From positions 1,860,001 through 1,924,000 of the forward strand of contig OY754465.1 of the NCBI GenBank assembly GCA_963575645.1: 64,000 nt of DNA, in the 5' to 3' direction. The DNA is from Xanthostigma xanthostigma. Lineage: Eukaryota; Arthropoda; Insecta; Raphidioptera; Raphidiidae. The position numbers and the translations under genes are program-made. Positions 41,196 to 55,100 of this stretch are shown here, one piece after another; positions within the stretch are counted from its first letter, which is position 1, and every line of letters starts with the position of its first letter. Under the pieces are notes generated by a model. The model saw only the letters and a program-made list of their open reading frames with translations, had not been told where the DNA came from and did no database searches.

Positions 41196-41894
41196 TAAAT
41201 TAATAAAATGTATATTTTTTTATAAAGGATGTTTAATAAAGGTACATTCATATATATTTTTTAAATTTCATTATTATTTTTCTGCTTTGTTGCAACAAAG
41301 TTTTGAACTGAAATATACAAATCAAAATTTTATTTTTCATTGTTTTTAACAATATAACCCCTTGGAATGCAACAAGAATAATCAATGACTATAAAACCGT
41401 TACTACAAATTATTATTATTATTATTTTAAATCAAAGTTTTTATTTCTTCGATAGGTATTTTTTATGTAAAATAAATGTTTTCATAAAATACGGTATTTA
41501 AGACAGCAAATAAATTTTTGTTATATTGTGTAGGGGATAACACAATTTTAAAAAGAGAAAAATATTCGTAAGAGTACAGATATTTGTATGTAATTGCTAA
41601 CAGTTCCATTTTTATATGCCAAGATTTACTTAATAATCAGTTTGATCAGATTCAGAACTGAATAAAGACAAATTCAAAAACTTCAGCTAGTGTTTACGCA
41701 AAAAATAAAATTTATTTCTCGGCTGAAAAAATCAAAAAAGATCGTTACATTTCACTCGAAAGATACAATTTTTTTATCGAAAGCACGTATTGATTTTATT
41801 AACGAAATAATTCTTGTTTGCTACAAAATATGTTAACAGCACTGACTGAAGTTTCAAATTTTTTTTATTTATATATAAGCATTATTTCATAAAT
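41196..41894. other. Convergent 3' region of OXSM and GGNBP2
   Basis: 700 bp of AT-rich sequence holding the OXSM polyadenylation signals and presumably the GGNBP2 3' UTR on the other strand. No gene or repeat noticed apart from a short ATT run near 41412. Confidence 0.5.
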
Positions 41895-44800
41895 TTATTC
41901 CGTAGAACAATTAACAGACTCCGCTCCGCGTTGATTCGCCGAGAGCGGAACGCCGAAGCACAATTGAGCGAATCTCGATTTCAACGTTTCACGTAATTCC
42001 TGTCTCTTCTCATTTATATGATGAACTTTAGACTTAAACTCCATAACTTCTTCAGCTGGAATATAACTCTCTTCGCCGTCGTTGTCTGAAGAACACGAAT
42101 CTAACATTTGCTGTAGAGATAATTTTAAACCTCCGGTAGGATATGCATTTGTGCCGTTGCAGTGTTCGTAATCTTGACAGTCGGAATGCGATCTATCTAA
42201 TAAATGACATTCTCCTTCGTGGTTACAAAATCCTTCCGAACAAGCGACCTCGGATCCTTCGGGAGAACTAACTAAACTCGACGAACCGCTCGCCGAACAG
42301 ATATTGTTCTCTGACGAATAGCCGCAGTCTTGAGACTGTTCCCCGGAAGACCAGCCGCCGTTAAACTTTGTACCGCTATTGCAACTCTTCGTGTTCTTTC
42401 TACTCAGTTCTATGGTGTCCGTCTCGCTAAGACAAGACTGACAGGGAGAAAGCGACAAAGAGTGTTTCTCGATTATATTGTTGTTGCACTTTTTGTCTCT
42501 GTTTGTCTCTGAACAGCCTTGTTTCCTATTGATTAACTTTTTCTTACTGACAAATTTCACCGGTCGATCGGGATTTTTATCGTCGATCACGTTGCTTTCT
42601 TTACATGAAACGGAGCAATATACTTTTTCACACGAATCGGCGTATTTATTTTTCGAGATCGATTTTTCTTTAATAGTTTCGTCGGTTCGTTTTTTAATAG
42701 ACGAAGCAACAATAACAGGTTTGGCAATGTTAATACATGAGCACAGAGTGGCGTCTAAAGACTCGCTCGAATTATCGTCCATTTCTATGTCCAAACAATC
42801 CTCGCAATTTTCCTTCTCGTCGACGACGGCTCTACGCTCCTTCTTTCTACGACGTTTCAGTTTTTTCTGTTCCTTTCTTTGTATTTTTAACTGCTCCTCT
42901 CTAGTTATTTCCTCGTATAACAATTCTAATTGAGATACGCCGCGTTTCACTTCAACAGCCGTTTCGAAACTTCTATACAGTGAATTCACAGCTACGGCTG
43001 CTAATACCTGACACGTACACTCGTCTTCCCGTAAGCGCATATAAACGCGATGCAACTTCTCGTAAACGCATATGCCCATACAAATCATTACTTCTTCCTG
43101 TGCTATTTCCATTGTTTTAGCGTGACGTTCACGGCGACTGAAATATTATAGACAATGGTATCTTTATTGTGTTCACAAGTATTTAAAAAAAAAAAAAAAA
43201 CTAAAAAACAGTTGTGTGGTTTTAAGAAACTAGTACGCAAGTGAAACTTTTATTGGATTGTAGGCGTTGGATTGTAGACACTTATCCATCACGATTAATT
43301 ATAAACAACAATATTTACATGAATCCACGAATAAAAACATGTAAACACTGTACAGCACTTGCCCGCATGACAGACTGACTATGTGTTATACATACTGCAC
43401 GGTCAGCTGATGCTAACCATGGACGCCGCCATATTGGCCTTGGCTGCTCTACCGAGCGCCTACTCCGAACGCCTTTCGCTTTACCCCTACTCCGCGGCCG
43501 CCTGTAATGCGACATGCAAGAGACGGCCGGAAAAATTCGGGGCGATAGAATAAAAGTTTCACTTTAATAAACTTTGAAAAATTACACAAATGTCACAACT
43601 GTTAAGGTAGTACGAGCACCAAGGCAACTTTAAATGAAAGGCTTGATTTTTTTTTATATTTCGGTAGATGGATGAAATGTTTTCATTGATTTCTCCAAAA
43701 CTAGTCGGTGGAAATTAAAAAAAAACTCTTTAAATTAAAGTTAAAACCTTAATAAATTATTGAAAACAAAAAAAAAAAAAAACGGTTTTGCCCGACTAAT
43801 GAAAAATATATATAATCTTTTTAATTAAAAATCTTTTTAATTAGTCGAGCACAACGGGTTTTTTTTGTTTTCAATAATTTATTAAGGTTTTAACTTTAAA
43901 TAGTTTTATTTTTATTTCCACCGACTAGTTTTGGAGAAATCAATGGAAACATATCATCCATATTTTTTTATAGGGGATAGAAGAATTTTTTATACCTTTG
44001 AGAATTGGAAGATTAAAGAGTTAACTCTCATATCAGATTGTCTCTTTCCAAAGATCGATGTGCAATATCTCATTATAAAGATAGTTTTTTAGTACCTTTG
44101 AGTTATGTACTATTGGTATGGTACTCACTACGATAAATGTTTGCAATATAAAGGTGCCAAATACGATTTTAAAAAATAATCTGAATGGAATTTAATGGGA
44201 TTTTTATTTTGGTAACTGGGTTCTAACCAATGTTTTATGCATCTATCGAAGCCAAAAAATTCAATTTGGACACGCTATCAAAAATTAATTTTGGAAAATA
44301 TCGACGATTTAAGTTACGTCATACAGAAAACTATGATTACCTTCCCATTAGTTCAGGCTCGGCTCGTAAAATAACGTCAGCTACACAATCGTTCGTGACA
44401 TCGACGTGTATGTGTGTTCCTCCCGGACATCGGTTGAATCCGTCGTAGAGTTCCGAAATAAAACCGACATCTTTCACGTCTTGCGGCTCATCGACGAGAA
44501 TATGATAAGCCCTTAACACTTTAGTACGACACTCTCCGCAAAACCTGTGTTTGCGCAAATAGTTTTCAAGCGTGCCATGAAGGGTTGCTGTTTCAACAAC
44601 GACCACCTCCTATAAAAAAAAAGAAATAGACATACATAGTATCAAATTTTAACTATGGGAAAATAAGAATGTAATGTTATAATATCGAAATACAGTGTAA
44701 ACTCAATATACAGTATGTAAACACGTAAGGTGCACATAGGGAAACTAACATTGGGAAAAAATGACTGGATCAGAGTGAGCCTTGAAATCTTGTTTTTAAA

Positions 44801-47800
44801 TTTGACAGATAATATTCTTTTGCAAAATGAACGTGTATACTACCGAAGAAAATATTCAAATGATTACAACATAATCGGACTTTTTTTATTAATGGGACAT
44901 TAAATTCCCAAAAATACTTAAATATGGTGCGAGATCAAATATCTCCGCCTATTCGTGTTGAACCTAAAGACATTGGGTCACTGATTTGCCAACGCGCATA
45001 TGTCATACCAGACAGACAATTTTTGAATGAAATGTTTCCAAACAGATGGAGTTGTTTTTTTGTTTTATTTTTGCACAAAAAAATTAAAATAATGATTTAT
45101 AAGAGCGTTATATTATTAAAAAAGCCAAGTAAAATACAAATAAATCAAAATAAAATAGAAATCCTCAAGATTACCACGATAATTCAATGGAAATAACAAT
45201 TAATGCAGTCATGGCTAACTCTGATCCAAGTATTTTTTCCCAATGCCAATTTCCCTATGTGCACCTTACGTGTTTACATACTGTATATAGCGACACTCAA
45301 GGGACTGTGTACTTTGTGGCGTTATTGAGAGCTGCCGTTAAAAGGAGAGAAGAAATAATCCATGAATATTTTTTACTATAATATGTATTTACTCATAATA
45401 TATAAAATTTAGAACTGACCAACAAACATTCTTACTATCACAAATTACAGCTGAGCTAAATGAAAGATAATCCCAATTCCGGACAAACAAAAGAATGAAT
45501 TTCTTAGAATATTCGGTACACATGATGCCGACAACAAAGCAACAAAATAACAAACAAGTACTGTTTATTGCTTAATGATGACGTATTGTTGTCGTTATTC
45601 AGAGTGGGTGGGTCGTTATTTAGAGTGTATCATTGTATGAGCAACAAGGTACACCGACTAGAGATAAGTAATTTTGACGTTTTAAGGAGTTTGTCGTTGT
45701 ATCGAGTGACTGTATATAGTAATTGTTATGAAACACACATTGTTACAGTTACAATGCAATATAAGAAAAAATATTTTCAAACAATGAGCCCCCTATAGGT
45801 CCTATATTATTATGTATATGGAAAAATGGAATAAATGTTATGTTATGTCATTATGAGACTAATGAAAACTTCCACTATCGCGGCGGATGAGTTATCAATT
45901 ACTCTACAATGACAGATTAATTGTTTGGGTATGAAAGCGTGTTTTCAGCTTCAGTGAGTTGACTGTTTTTTTAGCATCTACTCTAATCAGGAAATCGCCA
46001 TTAAAAAAAAAATTGGTTGTCTGTAAAGTCGGTTTACGGACGATAGTTTTACGTGATAACGTATTCAGTAATACATAACCTAAATTTATATAATAATTAT
46101 AATAATTCGAATCTATGATATTGCATCTTTCGCTTCAAATTTAGGTTAATTTTATTTATTAAAATTACCCACCATATAATTGTTTTTTTAACTTTCTTTC
46201 TTTCGTATTTATTTTAAGTCTCAAAGATTAGCTGTCATAATATTTATAAAACAATTGTTTCACTGTTTATATAAAATTCCAAAACCTACTTACAATATTT
46301 AAGTATTTTCATACGTCAAAAAATTGATTTTTATAATGATAAAATTTGTAAGAAAACGATTTTTTCGAGAGATGAGACCTAGCTAAAACGATTTTTTGCC
46401 CCCCAAAATCCCTTTTCAGTAAATTTCATCCAAATCGTTAGGGCCGTTTTCGAGAAAAGCACGCACAGGGTCAGGCGGAACGTTACGAACGTTACACTTT
46501 TTCGTGCATGCAGCCGGTGTTTTATCAATTTATAAGATTGGTGATTCATCAATTTATAAGACGTTATCACGTCAAAAAAAATGAGTTTGATTTTACCTCT
46601 TTACAGACTGGATCCATGCAATCCCACACGTCCTTCCATGCCGGTGTCATGGGTCGAGAACGTTGTGAATCCAAGGAATGCAAAAGACATCGACGACTTT
46701 TTTTAGATCTGGGCTGACTATCAACCAGATCATTTAAGCGGGTAATATGTCCATGAAATAACGTACACAGAAATTGCGGCGTCAGTGAAGTATCTTCTCC
46801 GATTGTTAAAACGCCGTTCGGCTTTATTACCAGAGGGTGTAATGTTGGGTACCCAGATGTCATGAGTTGGAAAAAAAATCTTTCGACACTGAAAAAAATA
46901 TACCAAATAGAATCATGAAATGTTATTTTCACTAGGCTGACCCCGTTGAAATTCGACGGAGCGAGGATCTTAGAAACAAAAGTAAAAACTGCAATTGTTT
47001 AAATTATAAGGGAACAATTCTGGACGCTTCTTTGTAACATACTTGGTTGAATGCTTTCTGTTTTCCGGAGCAGTAAAGTTTATTGTCATTCATGCAGTTA
47101 ATACACAATATGATGACAGTCAAAAAATTCTTTTGTTTTATGCGGGTTCTCTTCTAAACGGACAAATCAAAAACAAAACACAAACTCGTGTCGAATAAAA
47201 CAAAACTGTAACTTTTCGCAAACTTTTTGAAGACTGGCGTGTTTTGCGACAGTTGGAGTTTTGTTTTTCGAGTCCCGCTCGGAAGCGGTAACATCAAAAG
47301 GTTTCGACGTGTTTTGAAACTCGAATCCGTTTAGTGGAAACAGTCGTGTTGTGTATTCTATTTTTGCCTTGCTAGTCTGAATACGGATTTTGTACCAAAT
47401 TAGTAGGTAAGTGAATAACGTATTTTTTTATAAATAAGAAATTTGTTTTGAAATGCTGGATAAATTTATATAAGTATACATTCTTTCATATACATTAGGG
47501 TATCAGCATCAACCAGCCACAACTAAGAATAAAAAAATCTTCTTCTCAAAACATGTTGGTTGGTTATTGAAGAAAAACTGTACTTTGACTTCCTCGCGAC
47601 AACCAGTGGAAAAGGACCAAAAACAAAAACAAAACTCGAACAAAATGTAGCCCGCTTGGTGGAAACAAGAGTTTTGGGTTTGTTTCAATTTTGTTTTTGT
47701 TTTTCAGGTTCTAGAAAACACAAACACAACATAAACTCAACTGTCCGTTTAGGGGAAAACCGGCATTATGGAAACATTTTTCTAACGAAAAATTCTTTAC

Positions 47801-50447
47801 ATTTTTTTTTTAATTTCTTAATCCGTATGTAGTCTTAGTACATTTATGTAATGGTAGGCATGGGTTCAATCTTATGACTGTCTTTTGTTGCAAAAACACT
47901 TTCGAAGCTGGGGCGACATTACCCCACAATTCGATACCGTACATCATCTTAGAATGAAATAATGAAAAGTATGCCATTTGTAGTACTGCTTAGAAAACGT
48001 TATTTTTTAGTTTTCGCAACACAAAAATCATTTTCGACAAACTTTTATTATTTTTTTTTTTTTAATTTTGTGTGTTGGCCTGACTCATTGGCCAGTAGCC
48101 GTATTTAAGAAACTTGTACTTAAAATTATTAATATGATTTGTTCACGTCAAGTTGGCATCAATTATCAGGCCCAGTATATCTTTATTATTGTTATTACAC
48201 AATAGTTCGGTGTGTTGTGTTTTCTCGGGGTTTAAATTAAGTTTATTTGCCATAAATAAACTGTCTCAGCTAACCGAAAGTGTTATATTGCATATTCATT
48301 GCGTCGCTGTAAGTTTTAATTTTAAAAATGTATATTTATATGCCAAGTTGGGTGGATCAATTTCATACATAAGATAGCAATTTATATATTATTTGTACTA
48401 TATTTATTGAAATAAATGTAATATTATATTAGATAGTGAATGTTTTGTATTTATCAAAGAAAAAAAAAATTTCCATTTTACTGTAGTAGTAGTCATGAAT
48501 GCATTGGTATATTTTATAGGCCCCACTCACGATCAAACTTTATGCCACAGTTCAGTGTTCAAACTTATAGTTCAGTGAAGCATGATAATGTGTGGGACAA
48601 ATAAACACTGAAACCAACACTGAAGTCAGGCATGAACTCATCAAATGCATCTTGATTTTTGAACGACTTTTAGTTCAGTGTTCAAGTAAACTGCTGTGTG
48701 TGTATGTGTTTTTTTTCAGTTCAGTTTCTGGAGTTCTGTGTTTTGTACAACCAGAAGCCAAAAATCTCACTGTTGCTGCAAGTCTTTCTTGTGGAGAAAT
48801 AGATTTTCGCATATTTGTGTCCTGGTTCTTAATAAATAGGGTAACTAATTCCAGTAAATAATTGTAAGTTAATTCATCCATTCGTAAATAATTATTCCAA
48901 TCAAGCGGTTCAAGATGTAATTCATTAATCAAATACATGACTTCTTGAATCACGCATTTCTAACAAATTTTTCACCCATATTCTTCTTTTTTTTCTTATT
49001 TTCCTGTTTTAAATATTATCCCATAGCTATGATCAGCCAATCCTCACCATTTAAATAACTCATTTAGTTCTTATTAATTATCTATAGTATAATATTATAG
49101 ATGTATATAAAATATATTTTATTCAACTCATGCGCGCTATTCATGTTTTATCATGCCTAAAAACCGAACCCTAAATAGCCATTTACCGACTGGTGACAAT
49201 TACTTGTCATAACTCAATGAAAATTCCTACTAGCTCGGCCATTGTGGAGTAATGAAAATAAACGTAACTATTTTCTGAGTCGTAACGAAATAGTAGGTAA
49301 CAACAACTCTGTTGTTACCCATTGAGGCTAAAATTGAGAGGCCAAATGTTTTCGACATGGAGTTTATTCATAACCGGCTAACCTCAAACCAAAACATTGA
49401 ATCGTGCTGTTTGGTGCTGTTAGTATTGACAGTTTTTTTTATAAAGAAATAAATAGATATTTACAACATCTCATTAATAACAATAAATAAAACATGAATA
49501 ACGCGCAATTGTTGAATAAAATTATGGGCGTAACTTGTAGGCTAAGTCATGACCTGTCAGCGCGATGAATGACTTAGACTACTAGTTACGCCAATAACTA
49601 TTATATATCTATACTCGACGAGTGTATGCCAACAACTGAACCCAAAAAATTTAAAAAAATGAGCAGTTTGCATGAACTGTGTGTGGTACCAGTCAGTCTT
49701 TCGATTAATCGGTCCAACTTCACTGAACACTGAACTATGGAATGAAGTTTGATCGTGAGTGGGGCCTATTAGAGTATGTAACTAAGAACAATTGAGAGTA
49801 ACTCGTGTTTTAAATTTTCAGAATTACCACATTGACATGTGCTGCGAGTCGTGTTTACCAGAGTTGTTTCTGACAAAATAGAATTGGGAAAAAGTGACAT
49901 ATTGACACCAACCTTCGACGACATCCAATGCAAGGAACAGCTGCGTCAAGTATTTGTTGTATATCCAGCAAAGATACTTGAAGGGCACTTTTAACCTCTG
50001 CCTGACTCAATAAATTCATTTTCTGCGTGAACTCGGCTAATTCTTTGCCACGTATGGGGCGGTTATCACAAACAAGGCCCATTGAATTTAAATCCATAAC
50101 CAGCTAAAAATAAAATATAAACTTTAGTGTTGTCATAAAATAACCGCTTCTTACTATTACAATAATTAAAGCGTATATTGTCATGTATCAAGGAAAATTG
50201 GAATTTGAGGTCAAAGAAATATCGAGGTTAAATTTACTGCTTAAAGTATGAATTATCTTCAAGAATTGTTCGAACTAACGTTCACTATTATTCGTAATTT
50301 TGTATTTAAAATAAACTAATGGTCAATGAATTGGAATAATTTTGACAATTTTTCACATACCGTTAGCCTTTCATCAACGATTAGTGGTAGTTGTCTTCGT
50401 CTAATAGTATCTTCTGAAGGTTTATACACAGACACAAGCTTTGCCAT
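41895..50447 (-). CDS. GGNBP2: Gametogenetin-binding protein 2 homologue
   Basis: Five exons: 50361-50447, 49913-50103, 46597-46888, 44341-44609 and 41895-43137. All are GT-AG and keep phase, giving 693 aa (human about 697). Family landmarks run in order: start MAKLVSVYKP; PCIGCRR joined to SVERFF across intron 2; SRRCLLHSLDSQ; LENYLRKHRFCGECRTKVLRAY; RRERHAKTMEIAQEEV across intron 4; a basic coiled segment; then CGYSSENN, EGSEVACSEGFCNHEG and an acidic C-terminal part ending in a helical motif. Its Cys pairs suggest metal binding. In vertebrates the protein has roles in spermatogenesis and growth control. Introns 2, 3 and 4 carry transposons. Confidence 0.94.
43668..43962. mobile_element. 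~295-bp fold-back element in GGNBP2 intron 4
   Basis: The arms of ~110-130 bp share ttgatttctccaaaactagt on one side and its complement on the other, also ttaaaaccttaataaatta. The centre is AT-rich. No ORF. Confidence 0.75.
44010..44196. repeat. Fragment related to the interior of the hAT MITE
   Basis: Matches 38812-39003 with few changes from agagttaactctcat to ctgaatggaatttaa, but without the hAT ends. Either a nested element shared by both loci or a truncated MITE copy. Confidence 0.75.
44711..45283. mobile_element. 573-bp Tc1/mariner-type MITE, copy 1 (GGNBP2 intron 3)
   Basis: Perfect 34-bp inverted ends starting cagtatgtaaacacgtaagg, flanked by TA. The copy at 54770-55334 is very similar. 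An internal ~90-codon ORF ([16 protein letters not shown]...) is open in both copies. It resembles no transposase I recognise. Confidence 0.88.
46005..46585. mobile_element. Interspersed repeat family C, copy 2 (GGNBP2 intron 3)
   Basis: Inverted counterpart of 31450-32058, running from ttggttgtctgtaaagtcgg to aagacgttatcacgtc. It ends about 12 bp before the donor of GGNBP2 exon 3 (46597), so the insertion almost touches the splice site. Confidence 0.65.
47143..47766. mobile_element. Possible MITE in GGNBP2 intron 2
   Basis: Imperfect inverted ends: gggttctcttctaaacggac on the left, and the complement of gtccgtttaggggaaaacc on the right. The interior is rich in caaaac/gttttg words. Boundaries are uncertain. 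Confidence 0.45.
48517..49768. mobile_element. PIF/Harbinger-type DNA transposon, 1252 bp, in GGNBP2 intron 2
   Basis: The inverted ends begin taggccccactcacgatcaa, identical for 24 bp and then imperfect for about 22 more. They are flanked by TTA at 48514-48516 and 49769-49771, the three-base duplication of this superfamily. A minus-strand transposase remnant lies inside. The element is too short for the full transposase plus Myb-like gene, so it is a deletion derivative. Confidence 0.9.
48675..48953 (-). pseudogene. Truncated HARBI1-like transposase fragment
   Basis: An open frame of 92 codons with the family's N-terminal pattern: NNYLRMDELTYNYLLELVT, then QDTNMRKSISPQERLAATVR and FLASG. 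The catalytic DDE region that should follow is missing. The frame runs on into unrelated residues after CTKHRTPETE, matching the internal deletion of the element. Confidence 0.75.
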
Positions 50448-52167
50448 TATAAATGTGGCAGTTTTGAAAACACCGATTAGAAAATTGTTATAATTCGTAT
50501 ATTTTAACAATTACAATATAAATAAAAATTATGACACCCAATTTTTTGTTCAATTCGACGTGTTCTTTGCTGCCATTTGCAACAACTTCCGCGACTCACG
50601 GTTGCCAGCTGTAACTTTCTTTCTACCGTACAGAAAATCCACTATAAATTATTTTTTTTAAATGTTTAAAGATGATTGTTTTAATTTAAATTATTACTTA
50701 CACAATTAAAATTATATGTCACTTTTTCACCTTTATGAATGTTAAAACACTATACTTTCTTATTTAGCAAAGATTTATAGACACAAAATAGTTGCACTTC
50801 TACGAGGGCTCAAAAAATCATGTCAATAACCTAAATTGAGAATTATTTTTATTAAAAATTTAAAATTGAGTAATTTATCACAATAATTACGATTTACTTA
50901 TTAACACACATTGTACGCACTTTTCTTTTAAAAATACAGAATTCACGGTATATTTGAGAAGCGATTTATTATTCTTCAGTGAAAGTTTCGTAATGTTAAA
51001 ATGAAAATTCCAGATAGCCAATATGAATAAATGAAAGGGGATCGTACTTCTTAATTATTTGCAACCTTTGAGTGCGTTAATTATACACTGGAGGGAGCAC
51101 AAGTACCCAAAGCAAGTACCATAAAATGATTGCATGAAGTCTGACACTTTATAACACAGGGACGTATTTAGAAAATTGTGCAACGAGAATTTTTAGTCTA
51201 TCAAAAAAATCAGTACTGAATCGAACATTTTAATTACTAAAACGATGTGTCTCTTGGTAAGTTGGGTATCATACTTACTTTATTTAAAAAAAAAAACTTC
51301 AAATCTTATTTCACAACCGATGCTTTGTATTGAAAAACGTGCTTTTTCAATCATATCTATTATTTTCACCTTTTTGATTTAAGTCACTATTGTTTCACCG
51401 TCACTTCTTGCATCACTTTCAAATTCTGTATTTGCAAACCACTGAACATAAGGTATAATAAATATAGTTTAAAAAAAAAACTAAAAAACACGCTTTATAT
51501 CGAACTAAAAAGTAAAAAATATTTTTTTTAAAATAAGCTTAAAACAATAATGAATAAAAAATACAAGTATTATTTTGAAAAAAGCGTGGGGCGCTTTGTT
51601 TCACATTTTCGTACATCGAGCGCCTTACGCTTTTTTCATAATACTTTTATTTTTTATTCATTATAGTTTTAAGCTTATTTAAAAAAAATATTTTTTACTT
51701 TTTAGTTCGACATAAAGCGTGTTTTTTAGTTTTTTTTAAACTATATTTATTTTCCACTTTTTAGTTCGATTTATTGTCAAAAATTTGCCGAAAAAAAACA
51801 ATTTTTTTTTTGGCGTGGACGGGATTAGAACCCACGACCCGTGATTCCAAGAGTTGACGTCAGCAAAGACCTTAGACCGCACGGCTAGCCAGTGTACTTA
51901 CAGAGCTGGCATATTATATCACTATATAAACCACTTGCTGTAGTCCAAACGAAGGTTACAAACAAACATACATACATACAAACTTACAAGTGAAGTTAAT
52001 ATAGAGTGTAAAAAAAAGTGCATAAAGTTATACCACAATATTAATATATTTAATTACATACTTAAGTTCTCAAATACAAAATTTTTGCACATAGGAAATT
52101 TATTATACAGTGTTATGAACAAGAATAGTTTCTGTACATTTCAATATAGTTATTATTTACTTTGAAG
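50448..52167. other. Intergenic region between GGNBP2 and E2F
   Basis: About 1.7 kb. The first kilobase shows no gene or repeat; it should hold the GGNBP2 promoter near 50450-50600. From 51462 on it is repeat sequence, listed separately. Confidence 0.5.
51462..51990. mobile_element. tRNA-derived repeat with an inverted partial copy beside it
   Basis: 51605-51990 matches 26311-26705 in the same orientation; its tRNA-like part (51811-51893, minus strand) lacks about 7 bp of the other copy. Just before it, 51462-51594 is the same family's A/T-rich end in opposite orientation, so the two together form a large imperfect palindrome. Confidence 0.65.
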
Positions 52168-55100
52168 TTATCGACTTGCAACTGGAATATCGAACAGCTC
52201 GCAAATACCCTCTGTATCGTACAAATTAAACGAATAATCTTTTTCGCTTGGTGGAGGGCTCAGTCTCATAAATGTACCAGCAACTGTAAAATAATAGTTC
52301 TATTTTAGCAACATGTAGCACAAACGAAACATAATAATAGATTATTTATTATTTATTTTTTCAATATTTTGATATTAATTAATAATTTTGAAGGAATTTT
52401 ATAAAAATCTAATTAGAAATTAAATATTAATTATTTTTTATATTTTTTAGATCAGTTCTGAAGAAGGTCCAAATCCGGATCGAAACGTTAATGTATTAAT
52501 TATATATTTTTTTGTTAATATATTGTCTGAAAAATTGGTCGATAATTTTATTTATTGAATAATAATAGATGTTTATAACCCGTTTTCACATTTCGAATTC
52601 CCTTTTGTTATCAACGTTACAAAACTCGATATAACACAAAATGTAAATGTCATTGCCAGGACAATCCCAAAAGCTAGTTACTCCAAATTTAGCGCGAATC
52701 TGAGACTTTTGGGTCCAAATTCTGGCAATGGCATTTAGTTTTTTTCTTATACAGGCAATTTTTAAGTTGATTCTTCTTTTTCAACAGCGTGTAGAAATAA
52801 AATAGACGAACAAATATTTTAAGTAACTTTTTTATCAAAACTCAAAAATAAGAGAAACAGCCGTTCAAAGTTTAATTAAAATTTTTAAATTCTATTAAAT
52901 TAATTCAAAAGCCTGGTCAACACGCGAAGAAATGATAGCACGAATCGGAAATGCATCCTAAATAATTTGCGGAAGGTCCTTATCGCTACTACAAGCATGT
53001 AAAAACGGAAACAACTTCGAACAATCACTTGATAATGACATAACATATTTCCATAGTGACATAACATAACGCCAGGACCGACCTTAAAATTTGATATGAT
53101 TTAATAAAACTTGGAAAGCCCGTTTCTCTTTCATTTTTGAGTTTTGATAAAAAAGTTACTTGAAATAATATTTGTTCGTCTATTTGATTTTTACACGAAA
53201 AAGAATCAACTTAAAAATCAGCCTGTGTAAAGCAAGTACCCTATTGTATAACAACAGTTGAACTCAAGAATATTCTTGCTATGCTATTATGCCGGCACTT
53301 TACATGGCTATTTGTATTTGTGTATTTGGTATATTTGGAAAACAATTACCAAGTGTGGATAGTCTATTTGACAAAGTATTGGCCTTATTTGTCTATTTGA
53401 CAAATAAGGCCAATACCAAATACGCGTGCGCTTGTCGGTTTTTCGAGGCACATCAAAGGAGTGAAATAGGCAAATACGCAAATAAACCGTCCACACAATG
53501 ACCATATTCAGAAGCGCACGCGCCGTGAACCTGTACGGACGTGCAGTATTTTTGTGTCTGTGCTGTGAGCGAGAACTGGAACAATTACTATTGAAAATGA
53601 ATTGGGACAATGAAACAGTGCTAAAATTCCTGGAATTTTGAACCTTGCGTTCTGCTGCCAAATGTTTGTGTTTGCTATTTGACTGCCATGTGTGGATGGT
53701 CGTATTTGCCTCTATTTGCATGTTTGCCTTGAACGTCATATATTCTGCCAAATACAACAAACACCCAATAGCGAACACAAATAGCCATGTGAAGTGCCAC
53801 CTTCAGAGTAAAAAAAAATAAAGATATACAAACCATGCTGGGTATAGTACTCATCTAGTTTCTCTTCATTATTTACTCCTTTCGAAGTGAGAAGCATTTC
53901 TGAAGTTGTTTCATCCTGATTTTCTTCAGTCCCGTTTTCATCTGAAAAAGTTTTCTCGTGGCGCCTAGGTCGTTTACTTTGTTGTTCAGTTATTTCTTCG
54001 TCTACTGAAGCTTTGTCCTTAAAGCATCGTATTTTATTAATTTTATGGATATAAATTATTACATTTTAATTCAAAACAATTTTCTAACTAAGAAAATATA
54101 ATTACAGAACACTCTGAAGATGATACAAAACGTATCGAAACGTTAGTATTAAATGCAAGTTTAAAAAAAAATTCAGTATTGCTTCATTTTCGATCCTTAT
54201 GCCACGGAATTCTTTCCAAATACTCTATCATTAACTTCAATGGATCACAGTTACTCTATTTATTGAATAGAGTCAATTTTCACGATATAAATTATTGATT
54301 ATTTCAAATAATTGTACATATCGGGGTTTCCCAACCGTATTTTGTGGGAGAATTTCTGTATAAGGATAGAAACAAAATAACATTTTTTTCTATAATTTAA
54401 TTTCAATCATCACTGATAGCGGTTAGGAGGGGAACGGTCCTTTCCCAAAGTCGGAGAATAAAACATGTTCTCTGATTTCGTTCGAAATTTTGAATACATA
54501 CACAATTTACAATCTATCATTCCTTATAGAACCGCCGATTCACCCCCCCCTCCCAATTGAAGGGGTTTAGTTTTTCATTTTAAATCAAGATATATAAACA
54601 AGAAATTCTTTACTTACATCCGAAATGCTTGCACATGCATTATTTTTATCCGAATAATAATCGACCCATTCTGGGTTTACAATACAAGTGTATATGGGGC
54701 CTTTTGATGATTTCACATTCAATTCATATTCGCTTCTCTAAAAAGTAAAAGTTAATACAGACGTTTATACAGTATGTAAACACGTAAGGTGCACATAGGG
54801 AAATTAACATTGGGAAAAATGACTGGATCAGAGTGAGCCTTGAAATCTTGTTTTTTCAATTAGACAGATAATATTCTTTTGCAAAATGAATGTGTATACT
54901 ATCGAATCAAATGATTACAACATAATCGGACATTTTTTATTAATGGGACATTCAATTCCCAAAAATACTTAAATATGGTGCGAGATCAAATATCTCCGCC
55001 TATTCGTGTTGAACCTAAAGACATTGGGTCACTGATTTACCAACGCGCATACGTCATACCAGTCAGACAATTTTTGAATGAAATGTTTCCAAACAGATGG

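Noticed and set aside
42478-42933. 151-aa plus-strand ORF
   Set aside because: Antisense shadow of GGNBP2 exon 5.
53308-53778. 156-aa minus-strand ORF
   Set aside because: It overlaps a MITE with inverted ends and an internal hairpin. Composition is unlike the neighbouring exons and no splice context fits.
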